64,000 nt of DNA from JBNAGF01 sp049801055. GTDB lineage: Bacteria > Pseudomonadota > Alphaproteobacteria > Rhodobacterales > Rhodobacteraceae. The notes beneath the pieces are model-generated. The model had not been told where the DNA came from. It did not search any database and worked only from the letters and a program-made list of their open reading frames with translations. The position numbers and the translations under genes are program-made. Within the stretch, counting starts at the first letter, position 1, and each line of letters begins with the position of its first letter. Where the stretch lies: NCBI RefSeq assembly GCF_049801055.1, contig NZ_JBNAGF010000002.1, forward strand, positions 1-64,000, given 5' to 3'. Shown here piece after piece: positions 41,470 to 49,471 of this stretch.

Positions 41470-42102
41470 TCAGGCCCTTTCCCGGTCCATGTCGGGATTA
41501 GCATTCAACTGGCCCCACCACGGCAGGTCGCGTCCCAGATGGGCGCCGATCTTCTCGGGCGCCGTCGGGTCGGCGATGTCGAAGAGCAAGAAGTCAGGAT
41601 CGTCCCGGAACCAATGGGACAAGGTCGCATAGTGACCTTCGATCCATTGCACCCGTTCCCGGGTGGTTTCTCCATATCCGGATGGCAGGCCGGGAATTGC
41701 ACTCGCAGGCAGGCGTTCGATCCCCATCGTGTTCCAGCCCAGCATGGATTGAGACAGCGTGAACGGATCGCGCCATGAGGCAAGGAATTTCACACCGGGA
41801 TGATGCGTGCGGATGGCCGAAATCAGCGCAAAATCACATTGCGGCCAAAGCGACCGTTCGGAATTGAGCATCGACATTTCTGAAATCGCACCGATCCCGG
41901 GAATTTCTGCCAGGGGATCACCAGTAGCAAAGTAGCCACGATAGAGAACATCGGCCACGAACTGCTTTTTCAACACCGGGTCGTCGACCTGACGCCCTCT
42001 CAAGCGGTGGTCTGCAACAGACAGGCCGGACAGGCGCAGCGCCTTGGCAAGCGTGGTGGTTCCGGTCTTGGGAAGTCCCAGATTGACGGCCTGAAGGCTC
42101 AT
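41470..42102 (-). CDS. Sulfotransferase family protein
   Basis: The 210-residue protein has an intact PAPS-binding loop at the N-terminus (NLGLPKTGTTTLAKALRL, residues 7-24). The 3'-phosphate site SWRDPFTLSQSMLGWN is near residue 110. It should transfer sulfate from PAPS to a glycan or protein acceptor. The gene overlaps the upstream glycosyltransferase by four bases and the fusion gene follows after two bases, so sulfation and glycosylation are co-expressed. It may supply the sulfotransferase activity that the degenerate fusion partner lacks (inference). Confidence 0.83.
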   Translation of the reverse strand: MSLQAVNLGLPKTGTTTLAKALRLSGLSVADHRLRGRQVDDPVLKKQFVADVLYRGYFATGDPLAEIPGIGAISEMSMLNSERSLWPQCDFALISAIRTHHPGVKFLASWRDPFTLSQSMLGWNTMGIERLPASAIPGLPSGYGETTRERVQWIEGHYATLSHWFRDDPDFLLFDIADPTAPEKIGAHLGRDLPWWGQLNANPDMDRERA

Positions 42103-43130
42103 GCGATCACCCCCAGACTTTTCAGCATATCTTCTTCCTGAGGTGGCAGCTTAGAGGCCGTTCGGAGCTGCTTCTGCATCGCCTGATACTCTGGCTGTTC
42201 CAGCAATTCGTCCCGCCGCTTTTCATGCGCGACAACACTGGCCGCGTGCAGCTTTCCGATTTCTTCGTCCGATTTCAATTCGGACAAGGCCTCGTTCAAA
42301 GCGGGCAAATAGCGCTGTATCGACAGATCCTGCCAAGCAGGGTCGTTGCGTTCGCGCCAATACGTATCGTCAAAGGCGCGGTTTTCGCGGTTTACATCGC
42401 CCCGGTCATTCTTGACGAGGTAACTATCAAGCGATCTCAGCGCATAGTGGTTCAGCGTGGCAAATGCGCGGGCGCCTTTGGCGGGAAATTTGCGGATTCT
42501 TCGCGGGTTTGCTGCAACATGGAACTTGTGCGGCACCGGGCGGCCCGCCCCATCTGTCCATGCCGGCCGCTTTCGCGGAGCAAGATTGCCTTTGAAAAAG
42601 GGTCTGTGCGCGCCGTAGTACTGCAGAGGAAAGTCGTTTCTAACCAGCGACTTGACCTCGATTGCGGCATCGCCGCACCATAGGTCGGGATTGTGGCTGC
42701 GCGTAAATTGTTCAATGACCGGGCGGTCCACAAAGCGGTCCACGTCATCATTGGCAAAAAATTGGAAGTTGACGGAAATTGCCTGCGGATCACCACAAGC
42801 ATCAATCAGTGCCGGAATTGTATGATTTCCAGCATGAATGTTCAGGAACTCGTCCACATCGGCGACCCAAATCCAGTCTGCCTCCAGGACCAAATCCTGT
42901 TTTCGCGCGTCCTTGAGTGCCTCCATCTGATAGTTGCGCCCCTTCGCGGGGTTCGGCAGATGGTGCACATGACCGCGTGCCTCCAGTGCATCCAGCAGAT
43001 GATCGGTTCCGTCAGTGCAATCATTGGAATAAAAAAGAAAATCGGTCACACCGATCAGTCGATTGAAAGCAATCCATTCCAGCAGGAACGGTCCTTCGTT
43101 CTTGACGCAGGTAACGGCCGTTATCCGCAT
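42099..43130 (-). CDS. Glycosyltransferase family 2-like protein (DVDEF type), first gene of operon
   Basis: The 343-residue protein begins ITAVTCVKNEGPFLLEWIAF. FYSNDCTDGTDHLLDALEARG and VADVDEFLNIHAGNHTIP (near residue 92) follow, then the shared LNHYALRSLDSYLVKNDRGD. It is the upstream member of the operon running left to 37997, with stop/start overlap with the sulfotransferase gene (ATGA). The three paralogues differ mainly in their C-termini, suggesting different acceptors. No signal or membrane segment is present, so glycosylation would be cytoplasmic before export. Confidence 0.85.
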   Translation of the reverse strand: MRITAVTCVKNEGPFLLEWIAFNRLIGVTDFLFYSNDCTDGTDHLLDALEARGHVHHLPNPAKGRNYQMEALKDARKQDLVLEADWIWVADVDEFLNIHAGNHTIPALIDACGDPQAISVNFQFFANDDVDRFVDRPVIEQFTRSHNPDLWCGDAAIEVKSLVRNDFPLQYYGAHRPFFKGNLAPRKRPAWTDGAGRPVPHKFHVAANPRRIRKFPAKGARAFATLNHYALRSLDSYLVKNDRGDVNRENRAFDDTYWRERNDPAWQDLSIQRYLPALNEALSELKSDEEIGKLHAASVVAHEKRRDELLEQPEYQAMQKQLRTASKLPPQEEDMLKSLGVIA

Positions 43131-43401
43131 GCTACCTGTCCCAGCACCTGCCGAAGAGTTTCCACATCCGTGGATCCGCGTGAACTGCCACTCATCACTC
43201 TGGTTCCGCCTCTGCCGCCCATTGCCTGTCAGGCGACCTGTATTTCTTTCTCAATTGATTGCATTTATGGCCGAATCCGTCAACACAGACAGCATCTTGC
43301 CTCAGGTCAACGGGACCAAAGGCCGATGCGACAAATCCCTTAGCTCTCTTGACGCTGGGCGCATGGCGTGACCTGTTTGGCGCGGGATCGGGAGACAACA
43401 C

Positions 43402-44310
43402 ATGCAGCAGCCGCAATCAATCGATGAAGTGCAGCAAACGCTGGGCGAACAGGGCTATATCTGCGGCCGGCCGTTGGCGACGGTGGTGTTTTTGTCCCTC
43501 AAACTGGGCAGACCGGTCTTTCTCGAGGGCGAGGCCGGGGTTGGCAAGACAGAAATCGCCAAAGCCATTGCCGCCGCTCTTGGCCGCCGCCTTATCCGTT
43601 TGCAGTGTTACGAGGGGCTGGATGCCGGATCTGCTGTTTACGAGTGGAATTTTCCAGCACAGATGGTTGCGATCCGTACGGCCGAAGCATCGGGAGGAGC
43701 GGATCGCGACAGCTTGCAACAAGAGTTGTTCGGGCCGGATTATCTTGTAGAGCGCCCGCTGTTGCAGGCCATGCGTCCTGATGAAAACGGGGCTCCGGTC
43801 TTGCTCATTGACGAACTGGACCGCACTGACGAACCGTTCGAGGCGTTTCTGCTTGAGGCTCTTTCGGACTTTCAGGTCACGATCCCGGAACTGGGCACCA
43901 TCAAGGCTCCTGAACCACCGATTGTTATTCTGACCTCCAATCGAACCCGAGAGGTTCACGACGCATTGAAGCGCCGCTGTCTCTATCATTGGGTCGATTA
44001 TCCTGATTTCGACCGCGAAGTCGAGATCCTGAGGTCGCGCGCGCCGGAAGTGGCCGAAGACCTCAGCCGTCAGGTGGTTGCCTTTGTTCAGGCCCTTCGC
44101 GGCGAAGACCTGTTCAAAAAACCCGGAGTGGCGGAAACGATCGACTGGGCGAAATGCCTGCTTGCTCTCGATGTGATCGATCTCAGCCCCGAAGTGATCG
44201 CGGACACGCTTGGTGCAATCCTGAAATACCAGGATGATATCCAGAAGCTTCAGGGCTCCGAGGCCAAAAAGATCCTTGATCAGGCCAAGGCCGCGCTCGA
44301 GCCCGCATGA
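43402..44310 (+). CDS. MoxR-family AAA ATPase (CoxD-like)
   Basis: The 302-residue AAA+ ATPase has Walker A EGEAGVGKTEIAKA (residues 42-55), Walker B APVLLIDELDRTDE near 133, and a sensor stretch VILTSNRTREVHDALKRRC. MoxR proteins work as chaperones with VWA partners, and this one is followed by a CoxE-like VWA gene. CoxD/CoxE pairs assemble the active site of Mo-containing CO dehydrogenases, but no coxMSL genes are here. GGGAGA six bases before the ATG supports the start. Confidence 0.9.
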   Translation: MQQPQSIDEVQQTLGEQGYICGRPLATVVFLSLKLGRPVFLEGEAGVGKTEIAKAIAAALGRRLIRLQCYEGLDAGSAVYEWNFPAQMVAIRTAEASGGADRDSLQQELFGPDYLVERPLLQAMRPDENGAPVLLIDELDRTDEPFEAFLLEALSDFQVTIPELGTIKAPEPPIVILTSNRTREVHDALKRRCLYHWVDYPDFDREVEILRSRAPEVAEDLSRQVVAFVQALRGEDLFKKPGVAETIDWAKCLLALDVIDLSPEVIADTLGAILKYQDDIQKLQGSEAKKILDQAKAALEPA

Positions 44311-44341
44311 TGTTTCGCGTTTTCTGCAACCACTGCAAAGG

Positions 44342-44360
44342 GTGGGGGGCAAGCCCCCAC
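44342..44360 (+). promoter_or_regulatory. Hairpin directly upstream of the CoxE-like start codon
   Basis: GTGGGGG (44342-44348) pairs with CCCCCAC (44354-44360) around GCAAG, in the 59-base gap between the moxR-like stop and the CoxE-like ATG at 44370. It ends nine bases before the start, overlapping where a ribosome binds. It could tune the ratio of the two proteins or be a processing site. There is no T-run. Confidence 0.5.
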
Positions 44361-44369
44361 GGTGGCTGA

Positions 44370-45626
44370 ATGCCGGCACATACCCCACTGGACATACCCG
44401 ACGACCCGAAGCTGGCGCAGAATATCATTCACTTCGCACGCGCCTTGCGCAGCGCCGGGCTGCCGGTTGGGCCGGGCCGGGTCATTGATGCGATCCGCGC
44501 GGTCGAGGCGGCAGGCTTTACCGAACGCCGCGATTTCTACTGGACGCTGCACGCCTGCTTTGTGAACCGACCCGAGCATCGCATTGTCTTTGCGCAGATC
44601 TTCCGCCTGTACTGGCGCGACCCGCGCTTTCTTGAGCACATGATGTCGATGCTTTTGCCGGCAATCCGCGGGGTTCAGGAAGAGCAAAAAGCGAACGCCG
44701 CGGAAAAACGCGCCGCCGAGGCGCTTTTGCAGGGGGTTGAACAAGGCCTGCCCGATCCGGTGCCAGAGGAAACCGGGTCCGAAATCGAGATTGACGCCTC
44801 GCTGACCATGTCGGCCGAGGAGAGGTTACGCACTCTGGATTTTGAGCAGATGAGCACCGAAGAGGTTGCGCGGGCAAAACGGATGCTGGCGCGGCTGGAA
44901 CTCCCGGTCAAACCGCTCAAATCCCGCAGGACCCGCATTGATCTGCAAGGTCACCGCGTTGCGTGGCGCCGCACGATGCGCAACTCGATGCGGCAAGGGG
45001 GGGAGATCTACGACATAGCCCTAAAGAAACGGCAGCAGCGGTGGCCGAACCTGGTCGTTCTTTGCGATATTTCCGGATCAATGAGCCAATACAGTCGGGT
45101 AATCCTGCATTTTTTGCACGCCGTTTCTAATGCAAAGGGTGCAGATTGGGCCAAGGTTCACGCTTTTACTTTTGGAACCCGCCTGACCAACATCACCCGC
45201 CATCTGCGGCATCGGGATGTCGACGCCGCTCTGGCGGCTGCCGGGGCGGAAGCGCAGGATTGGGAGGGCGGGACGCGGATCGGATCCTGTCTGCACACCT
45301 TCAACCGCGACTGGTCGCGCAGGGTAATGGGGCAGGGGGCTGTGGTGCTTTTGATCACTGACGGCCTGGACCGCGATGACCCTGTCGCTTTGGAAAAGGA
45401 AATCGAACGCCTTCACCTTTCAGCCCGTCGCCTGATCTGGCTCAATCCGCTCCTGCGCTGGGACGGGTTTGCCCCAAAGGCGCAGGGCATTCGGACAATG
45501 CTGCCGCATGTCGACAGTTTCCGGGCGGGGCATTCGATCGCTTCGCTGGAGGATCTGGCCGACGTCATATCAAGGCCCGAAGATGTCGGCGAGAAAGCGC
45601 GCTTGCTGCAATTGATTGCCGAGTAG
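44370..45626 (+). CDS. VWA-domain CoxE-like protein
   Basis: The 418-residue protein has an N-terminal helical region and a charged linker (100-180). The C-terminal von Willebrand A domain has its metal site DISGS (D233, S235, S237) and WEGGTRIGSCLHTF (MIDAS threonine region). RMARLELPVKPLKSRRTRI-like and RRTMRNSMRQGGE motifs are typical of CoxE. It should pair with the MoxR ATPase upstream to mature a metalloenzyme, in the cytoplasm. The target is not in the window. Confidence 0.88.
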   Translation: MPAHTPLDIPDDPKLAQNIIHFARALRSAGLPVGPGRVIDAIRAVEAAGFTERRDFYWTLHACFVNRPEHRIVFAQIFRLYWRDPRFLEHMMSMLLPAIRGVQEEQKANAAEKRAAEALLQGVEQGLPDPVPEETGSEIEIDASLTMSAEERLRTLDFEQMSTEEVARAKRMLARLELPVKPLKSRRTRIDLQGHRVAWRRTMRNSMRQGGEIYDIALKKRQQRWPNLVVLCDISGSMSQYSRVILHFLHAVSNAKGADWAKVHAFTFGTRLTNITRHLRHRDVDAALAAAGAEAQDWEGGTRIGSCLHTFNRDWSRRVMGQGAVVLLITDGLDRDDPVALEKEIERLHLSARRLIWLNPLLRWDGFAPKAQGIRTMLPHVDSFRAGHSIASLEDLADVISRPEDVGEKARLLQLIAE

Positions 45627-45810
45627 ATTGGATACCGGGCGCGGAACAACGGGTACGTTTGTTGTGTTCTTTGGTTCGGTTCAGGCTTGAGACACGAGTT
45701 GCCGCGAGAAACTGTCGATTAACGCTCGGAAAGGATCAATCGCCCCCCCCGCGCGTGATTGCGAAACTCACCGGGAAAGGCGATGATGCCTGCACTTTTT
45801 GAGGTGTTTC

Positions 45811-46338
45811 ATGGACAAAGTGGAAATCGAACTCTGCGACTGCCTGCCGCCAAAGGACGAGCTCAATCATATTCTGTCGCAATATTATGAGCTTATCGTC
45901 CAAAGAATGCGGGCTATGGGTCTTGGTATTGATCCGGCCGCACCACAAAGCGCACTTGCAGAATTCTGGGCCAATTCGGATGACTACTTGCCGCCAAAGG
46001 GATGCCTTGTGGTCGCTCGGAACAGTTCGGGAGAGATTGTCGGGTGCGGAATGCTGAAATGCCTCGATCAGGACACGGGTGAATTGAAACGCGTCTTTGT
46101 GACCGAAAGCGCAAGAGGAACTGGCACTGGGCGCGCCTTGATCGAAGCCCGTGAAAACGCCGCGCGAAACATGGGTCTGAAACGGCTGGTGGCAGATACG
46201 CTGACGCCCAATGTGGAAATGCGAGACCTGTATCCCAAGCTGGGCTTTGTTGAGCTCGACACACCGATCGAAACGACAACTTACAAGGATCAGCCGATGT
46301 TACGCCCTCATTTGCATTACTTTGCGAAGGATCTCTGA
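45811..46338 (+). CDS. GNAT-family N-acetyltransferase
   Basis: The 175-residue product from the ATG at 45811 (GAGG six bases upstream) has the acetyl-CoA loop VTESARGTGTGRALIEAREN (residues 98-117). The usual C-terminal block is present: DTLTPNVEMRDLYPKLGFVE. The substrate is unknown. It is 184 bases downstream of the CoxE-like gene and probably separately expressed. Intact. Confidence 0.88.
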   Translation: MDKVEIELCDCLPPKDELNHILSQYYELIVQRMRAMGLGIDPAAPQSALAEFWANSDDYLPPKGCLVVARNSSGEIVGCGMLKCLDQDTGELKRVFVTESARGTGTGRALIEARENAARNMGLKRLVADTLTPNVEMRDLYPKLGFVELDTPIETTTYKDQPMLRPHLHYFAKDL

Positions 46339-46421
46339 GGGCCAAGGCGGTGACAAACCGACGTCGCGGAGGCGGATCGTTGCGACAGCGCGGGAGGCCT
46401 GCCCGTCACGGTCGACGAAAC

Positions 46422-46447
46422 GCGGCGCAGGCACGTACCCGCGCCGC
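46422..46447. terminator. Hairpin between convergent genes
   Basis: GCGGCGC (46422-46428) pairs with GCGCCGC (46441-46447) around a 12-base loop, between the GNAT stop and the stop of the secreted-protein gene. There is no strong T-run. Position suggests a weak bidirectional terminator. Confidence 0.45.
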
Positions 46448-46457
46448 CTGCCTTACG

Positions 46458-46961
46458 TCACTGCATTTGCTTTGCGTTGCATTCCCGCGCCATTTCCAGC
46501 GCCTTGTAGGTGCCGGCCAGATCCACCGAGAAACCATAGGTGGTTTCCGGGAATACCGTCATCACATGCTGCTTGGCGATATCCTCTACAAATCGCGGAT
46601 CGTCGGTGAGAATGTAGCCACCCGAATAACCCTTGGTGATGTTGCCACGCATGCCGGTTGCCTCGCCAACATAGAGGTTTTCGCCAATCATCACTGCGAC
46701 CGCTTCCTTCTGGCCTTTCTTGATGTCGGTTTCTCCTTTGGCAAACACGCCAAGATAGGCGACTGAACGATCTTCGGTCAGGCCCATCTGCACTACATTA
46801 TCGAGATCATCCTTGGTTTCGATCAAGCAGGTCCTTTTTTCAACGTCGACAAAGACGTTCCAGCCTTCAGCCTCACCATATTTCTGGAATGTATCGGCAT
46901 ATGCGCCGGTGGCGGCTGCGGCACAGACTGCGCCTGCTGCAAGAAGGGTGTTAATTTTCAA
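46458..46961 (-). CDS. Secreted protein, distantly IalB-like (TTG start)
   Basis: A TTG at 46961 with GGAG seven bases upstream gives 167 residues and a clean signal peptide (INTLLAAGAVCAAAATGAYA, cut after residue 22). The ORF is open further upstream, but that would bury the signal. The mature part (WNVFVDVEKRTCLIETKDD ... VDLAGTYKALEMARECNA) has the strand pattern and single C-terminal cysteine partner seen in invasion-associated locus B-like periplasmic proteins. It diverges from the YeeE/YedE pair, so the regulatory sites between them could serve both. Confidence 0.68.
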   Translation of the reverse strand: MKINTLLAAGAVCAAAATGAYADTFQKYGEAEGWNVFVDVEKRTCLIETKDDLDNVVQMGLTEDRSVAYLGVFAKGETDIKKGQKEAVAVMIGENLYVGEATGMRGNITKGYSGGYILTDDPRFVEDIAKQHVMTVFPETTYGFSVDLAGTYKALEMARECNAKQMQ

Positions 46962-47079
46962 TGTTTTGCTCCGTGTCTCAATATGGTTCTGCGGGGTGGC
47001 ATGTGCCGGTGTCACTTGCCGGTACGTTAGGTGCCAGCCGAGAGCGCGACAAGACCATTTGACCCGGCCAGGCGGTGAA

Positions 47080-47093
47080 TTTGATCTAAATCA
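47080..47093. promoter_or_regulatory. FNR-type box upstream of the YeeE/YedE pair
   Basis: TTGATCTAAATCAT matches the FNR/FnrL consensus TTGAT-N4-ATCAA at nine of ten fixed positions. It lies 63-76 bases before the YeeE-like ATG and about 120 bases from the divergent secreted-protein start. Pattern match only. Confidence 0.45.
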
Positions 47094-47117
47094 TGCAGAA
47101 AGCGGAATGTGTAATAT

Positions 47118-47133
47118 ATTCTGCAGTCGGAAT
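47118..47133. promoter_or_regulatory. SqrR/BigR-type operator (ATTC-N8-GAAT)
   Basis: ATTCTGCAGTCGGAAT is an exact match to the ATTC-N8-GAAT dyad known for the persulfide-sensing ArsR-family repressors SqrR/BigR/YgaV. It lies 22 bases before the ATG of the first YeeE/YedE gene, where a repressor would block transcription or initiation. The regulator gene is not in the window. Confidence 0.7.
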
Positions 47134-47155
47134 GTAAACTGCGAAAGGAAATCCC

Positions 47156-47707
47156 ATGCCTTTGAATTGGAAACTGGGCGGGTTGCTTCTGGGGCTGGTG
47201 TTCTTTGCCGCCGTGCTGTTGGTCAAGCCCATTGGTGTTTCAACACAGTTCGTGATCCTCAATGGTATCATTGCCGACGTGGCAAACCCCGAACTGGTGA
47301 CGCAAACGGATGATGGCTATACCTCGACCAACGCATATCTCGCAAAATCCGGTGGGAAATACGCAAAATCCGTAGCCAACCCCCTCAATTATTCCTTTGT
47401 CTTCGTCATCGCGATGATGATCGGGGGCTTTTTGTCCGCCATGGCTCGCGGCGGGATCCCGGCCAGTGAACGCGCGATCCCCGCGCTCTGGCGTGCCAAC
47501 TTTGGCGATGCCGCGTGGAAGCGCTATGTCGCCGCTTTTGCAGGTGGGTTCGTCGTGCTCTACGGTGCCCGACTGGCCGGAGGCTGCACGTCCGGTCACA
47601 TGATGTCGGGCATGATGCAGACCGCCCTGAGCGGTTACATCTTTGCGGCCGGCGCCTTTGCAGCCGCGATTCCCGTCTCTCTTATGCTCTTCAAACAGGA
47701 GGCCTGA
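47156..47707 (+). CDS. YeeE/YedE-family sulfur transporter, first half
   Basis: The 183-residue membrane protein has about four hydrophobic segments and the family motif RLAGGCTSGHMMSGMMQ near residue 143, whose cysteine lines the thiosulfate path in TsuA. Split pairs like this one (PmpA/PmpB-type) take up thiosulfate or another reduced sulfur species. AAAGGAAA before the ATG supports the start. The second half follows three bases later. Confidence 0.9.
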   Translation: MPLNWKLGGLLLGLVFFAAVLLVKPIGVSTQFVILNGIIADVANPELVTQTDDGYTSTNAYLAKSGGKYAKSVANPLNYSFVFVIAMMIGGFLSAMARGGIPASERAIPALWRANFGDAAWKRYVAAFAGGFVVLYGARLAGGCTSGHMMSGMMQTALSGYIFAAGAFAAAIPVSLMLFKQEA

Positions 47708-47710
47708 ACC

Positions 47711-48301
47711 ATGACCTCGATCATTCTTGCCTTGGTGATCGGAGCCGCCTTCGGAGCGGTTCTGGATCGGGTCGGCGCTTCGAGCCCGAATTTCATCGGG
47801 TCGATGCTCAACCTGACCAACCTGAATCTTGCAAAATCAATCCTGTTGGCGATCGGCGTCGGGTCTGTCCTGATGTTCGGTGGCCAGATGCTGGGGTTCG
47901 TTGATGTCGGGCATATGTCGGTGAAAACCGCCTATGTCGGTGTGTTTCTCGGCGGGTTGCTGCTTGGGGCCGGGTGGGCACTGTCGGGTTATTGCCCGGG
48001 CACAGGTGTTGTTGCGGCCGCATCGGGGCGCAAGGACGCGCTGTTCTTTATCGCCGGCGGGCTGTTTGGGGCTGCCGCATATATGGTCACTTACCCTGCT
48101 TGGAAATCCTCGGGTCTTCTTGACAAGATTGCCGGCGGGAAGGTGACGCTGGGGGCGGTGCCGGGGGCCAAGTATGACGGGCTGACAGCCTTGCCTGGGG
48201 ATGTTCTTGGGATTGTTCTGGGGCTTGCCTTCATCGCTGTAGCCTTTGCCTTGCCCGAGCGTCTGATGGGGCAGCCGGTTGCGCCACAACCAGCGGAATG
48301 A
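47711..48301 (+). CDS. YeeE/YedE-family sulfur transporter, second half (DUF6691)
   Basis: The 196-residue membrane protein has five or so hydrophobic segments and the partner motif WALSGYCPGTGVVAAASGR near residue 95, with the second conserved cysteine. It completes the transporter with the product of the preceding gene. An SqrR/BigR-type operator upstream of the pair suggests induction by sulfide or persulfide. A strong hairpin follows 78 bases after the stop. Confidence 0.9.
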   Translation: MTSIILALVIGAAFGAVLDRVGASSPNFIGSMLNLTNLNLAKSILLAIGVGSVLMFGGQMLGFVDVGHMSVKTAYVGVFLGGLLLGAGWALSGYCPGTGVVAAASGRKDALFFIAGGLFGAAAYMVTYPAWKSSGLLDKIAGGKVTLGAVPGAKYDGLTALPGDVLGIVLGLAFIAVAFALPERLMGQPVAPQPAE

Positions 48302-48378
48302 TCCGCCTGTAATGCGAGAATACGGGAGAGCCCATCTCCCGTTGCGTGACCAGCTTGCTATCATCCGGTCACGCTCTG

Positions 48379-48414
48379 CGGCCCGGTGACTTGTGTTCCC
48401 ACCGGGCCGCTTTC
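48379..48414 (+). terminator. Terminator of the YeeE/YedE operon
   Basis: GCGGCCCGGTG (48379-48389) is perfectly complementary to CACCGGGCCGC (48401-48411) around an 11-base loop, followed by TTTC. It separates the transporter pair from the XdhC-family gene. Confidence 0.8.
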
Positions 48415-48502
48415 AACTACGACTTTCCTCCATGTTTTCAGCGTGGTGATTTGGGCAGACATTGCCCTGCGACTGATCCATACTGTGCCGCAGGAGGACG
48501 AG

Positions 48503-49471
48503 ATGGACCGATTTGACACAAGTCCCGAAACTGCTCTGCACTGGCATCAGCAAGGAACAGGTGCCGCGTTGGCAACTGTGGTTGAAACATGGGGCAGCGC
48601 CCCGCGCAGGGTAGGCGCGCAACTGGTCATCGGGGGCGACGGGCGGATCGAGGGATCGGTTTCGGGGGGGTGTGTCGAAGGCGCCGTGATTGTCGAAGCG
48701 TTAGAGGCGATCGACGCGGGTGAGGCACGGCTGTTGGAGTTTGGTGTCAGCGACGAAGATGCCTTCGCGGTCGGTCTGGCCTGTGGCGGAACGATCCGCG
48801 TGCTGGTCGAACCTGTGGGCAAAGTGCTGTCCGAGGCGATGCTGAGCGAATTGGTTGCGGCCCGGTCTGCGCGCGAGGCGCTGGCTTATGTGGTCAATCT
48901 TGAAACCGGACACCGCGAATTGCGACGCGGCCAGCACCCAGAGCGGATGCGGATGGACCGGTCGGGTTTCGAGGAAGATGGCCAGACCTTCGTGGCGATC
49001 CACAACCCGCCGCTGCGGTTGATCCTTATTGGTGCGGTTCACATTGCACAGGCTTTGGTTCCCATGGCGCGTATCGCCGGCTACGACCCGGTGATTGTCG
49101 ACCCGCGCGAGGCCTTTGCGTCCGATACCCGGTTTCCCGGTGAAACGATTGTCACCGAATGGCCCGATGAGGCTGTGGCCCGGCTGGGGCTCGATCCGCG
49201 CACAGCGGTGGTCTTGCTCACACATGATCCCAAGCTGGATGACCCGGCGCTGAAGGCTGCGCTTGAGGCGGACGTGTTCTATATCGGGGCGCTGGGTTCG
49301 AAGCGGACCCATGCCAAACGGGTAGAGCGTATGCAGGATGCTGGGTTCACACCGGAGCAGATTTATACCATTCACGGGCCTATCGGGCTCGATATCGGGG
49401 CCGCCGGGCCTGCCGAAATTGCTGTATCTATCCTTGCGGAAATGACGGCTGTTTTGCGGGGCAAGGCATGA
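48503..49471 (+). CDS. XdhC-family molybdenum hydroxylase maturation protein
   Basis: The 322-residue product from ATG 48503 (AGGAGG five bases upstream) has the XdhC/CoxI N-terminal motif GSAPRRVGAQLVIG...GSVSGGCVEGAVI (residues 31-64). A C-terminal Rossmann domain begins LRLILIGAVHIAQAL (171-185). XdhC-type proteins bind, and help sulfurate and insert, the molybdenum cofactor into xanthine dehydrogenase-type enzymes. It overlaps the molybdopterin-binding gene by four bases. With the MoxR/VWA pair 4 kb upstream this forms an accessory set without its target enzyme. Confidence 0.9.
   Translation: MDRFDTSPETALHWHQQGTGAALATVVETWGSAPRRVGAQLVIGGDGRIEGSVSGGCVEGAVIVEALEAIDAGEARLLEFGVSDEDAFAVGLACGGTIRVLVEPVGKVLSEAMLSELVAARSAREALAYVVNLETGHRELRRGQHPERMRMDRSGFEEDGQTFVAIHNPPLRLILIGAVHIAQALVPMARIAGYDPVIVDPREAFASDTRFPGETIVTEWPDEAVARLGLDPRTAVVLLTHDPKLDDPALKAALEADVFYIGALGSKRTHAKRVERMQDAGFTPEQIYTIHGPIGLDIGAAGPAEIAVSILAEMTAVLRGKA

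Noticed and set aside
47086..47271. Minus-strand ORF across the YeeE promoter
   Set aside because: It is antisense to the YeeE-like gene and crosses the regulatory dyads without its own ribosome site.
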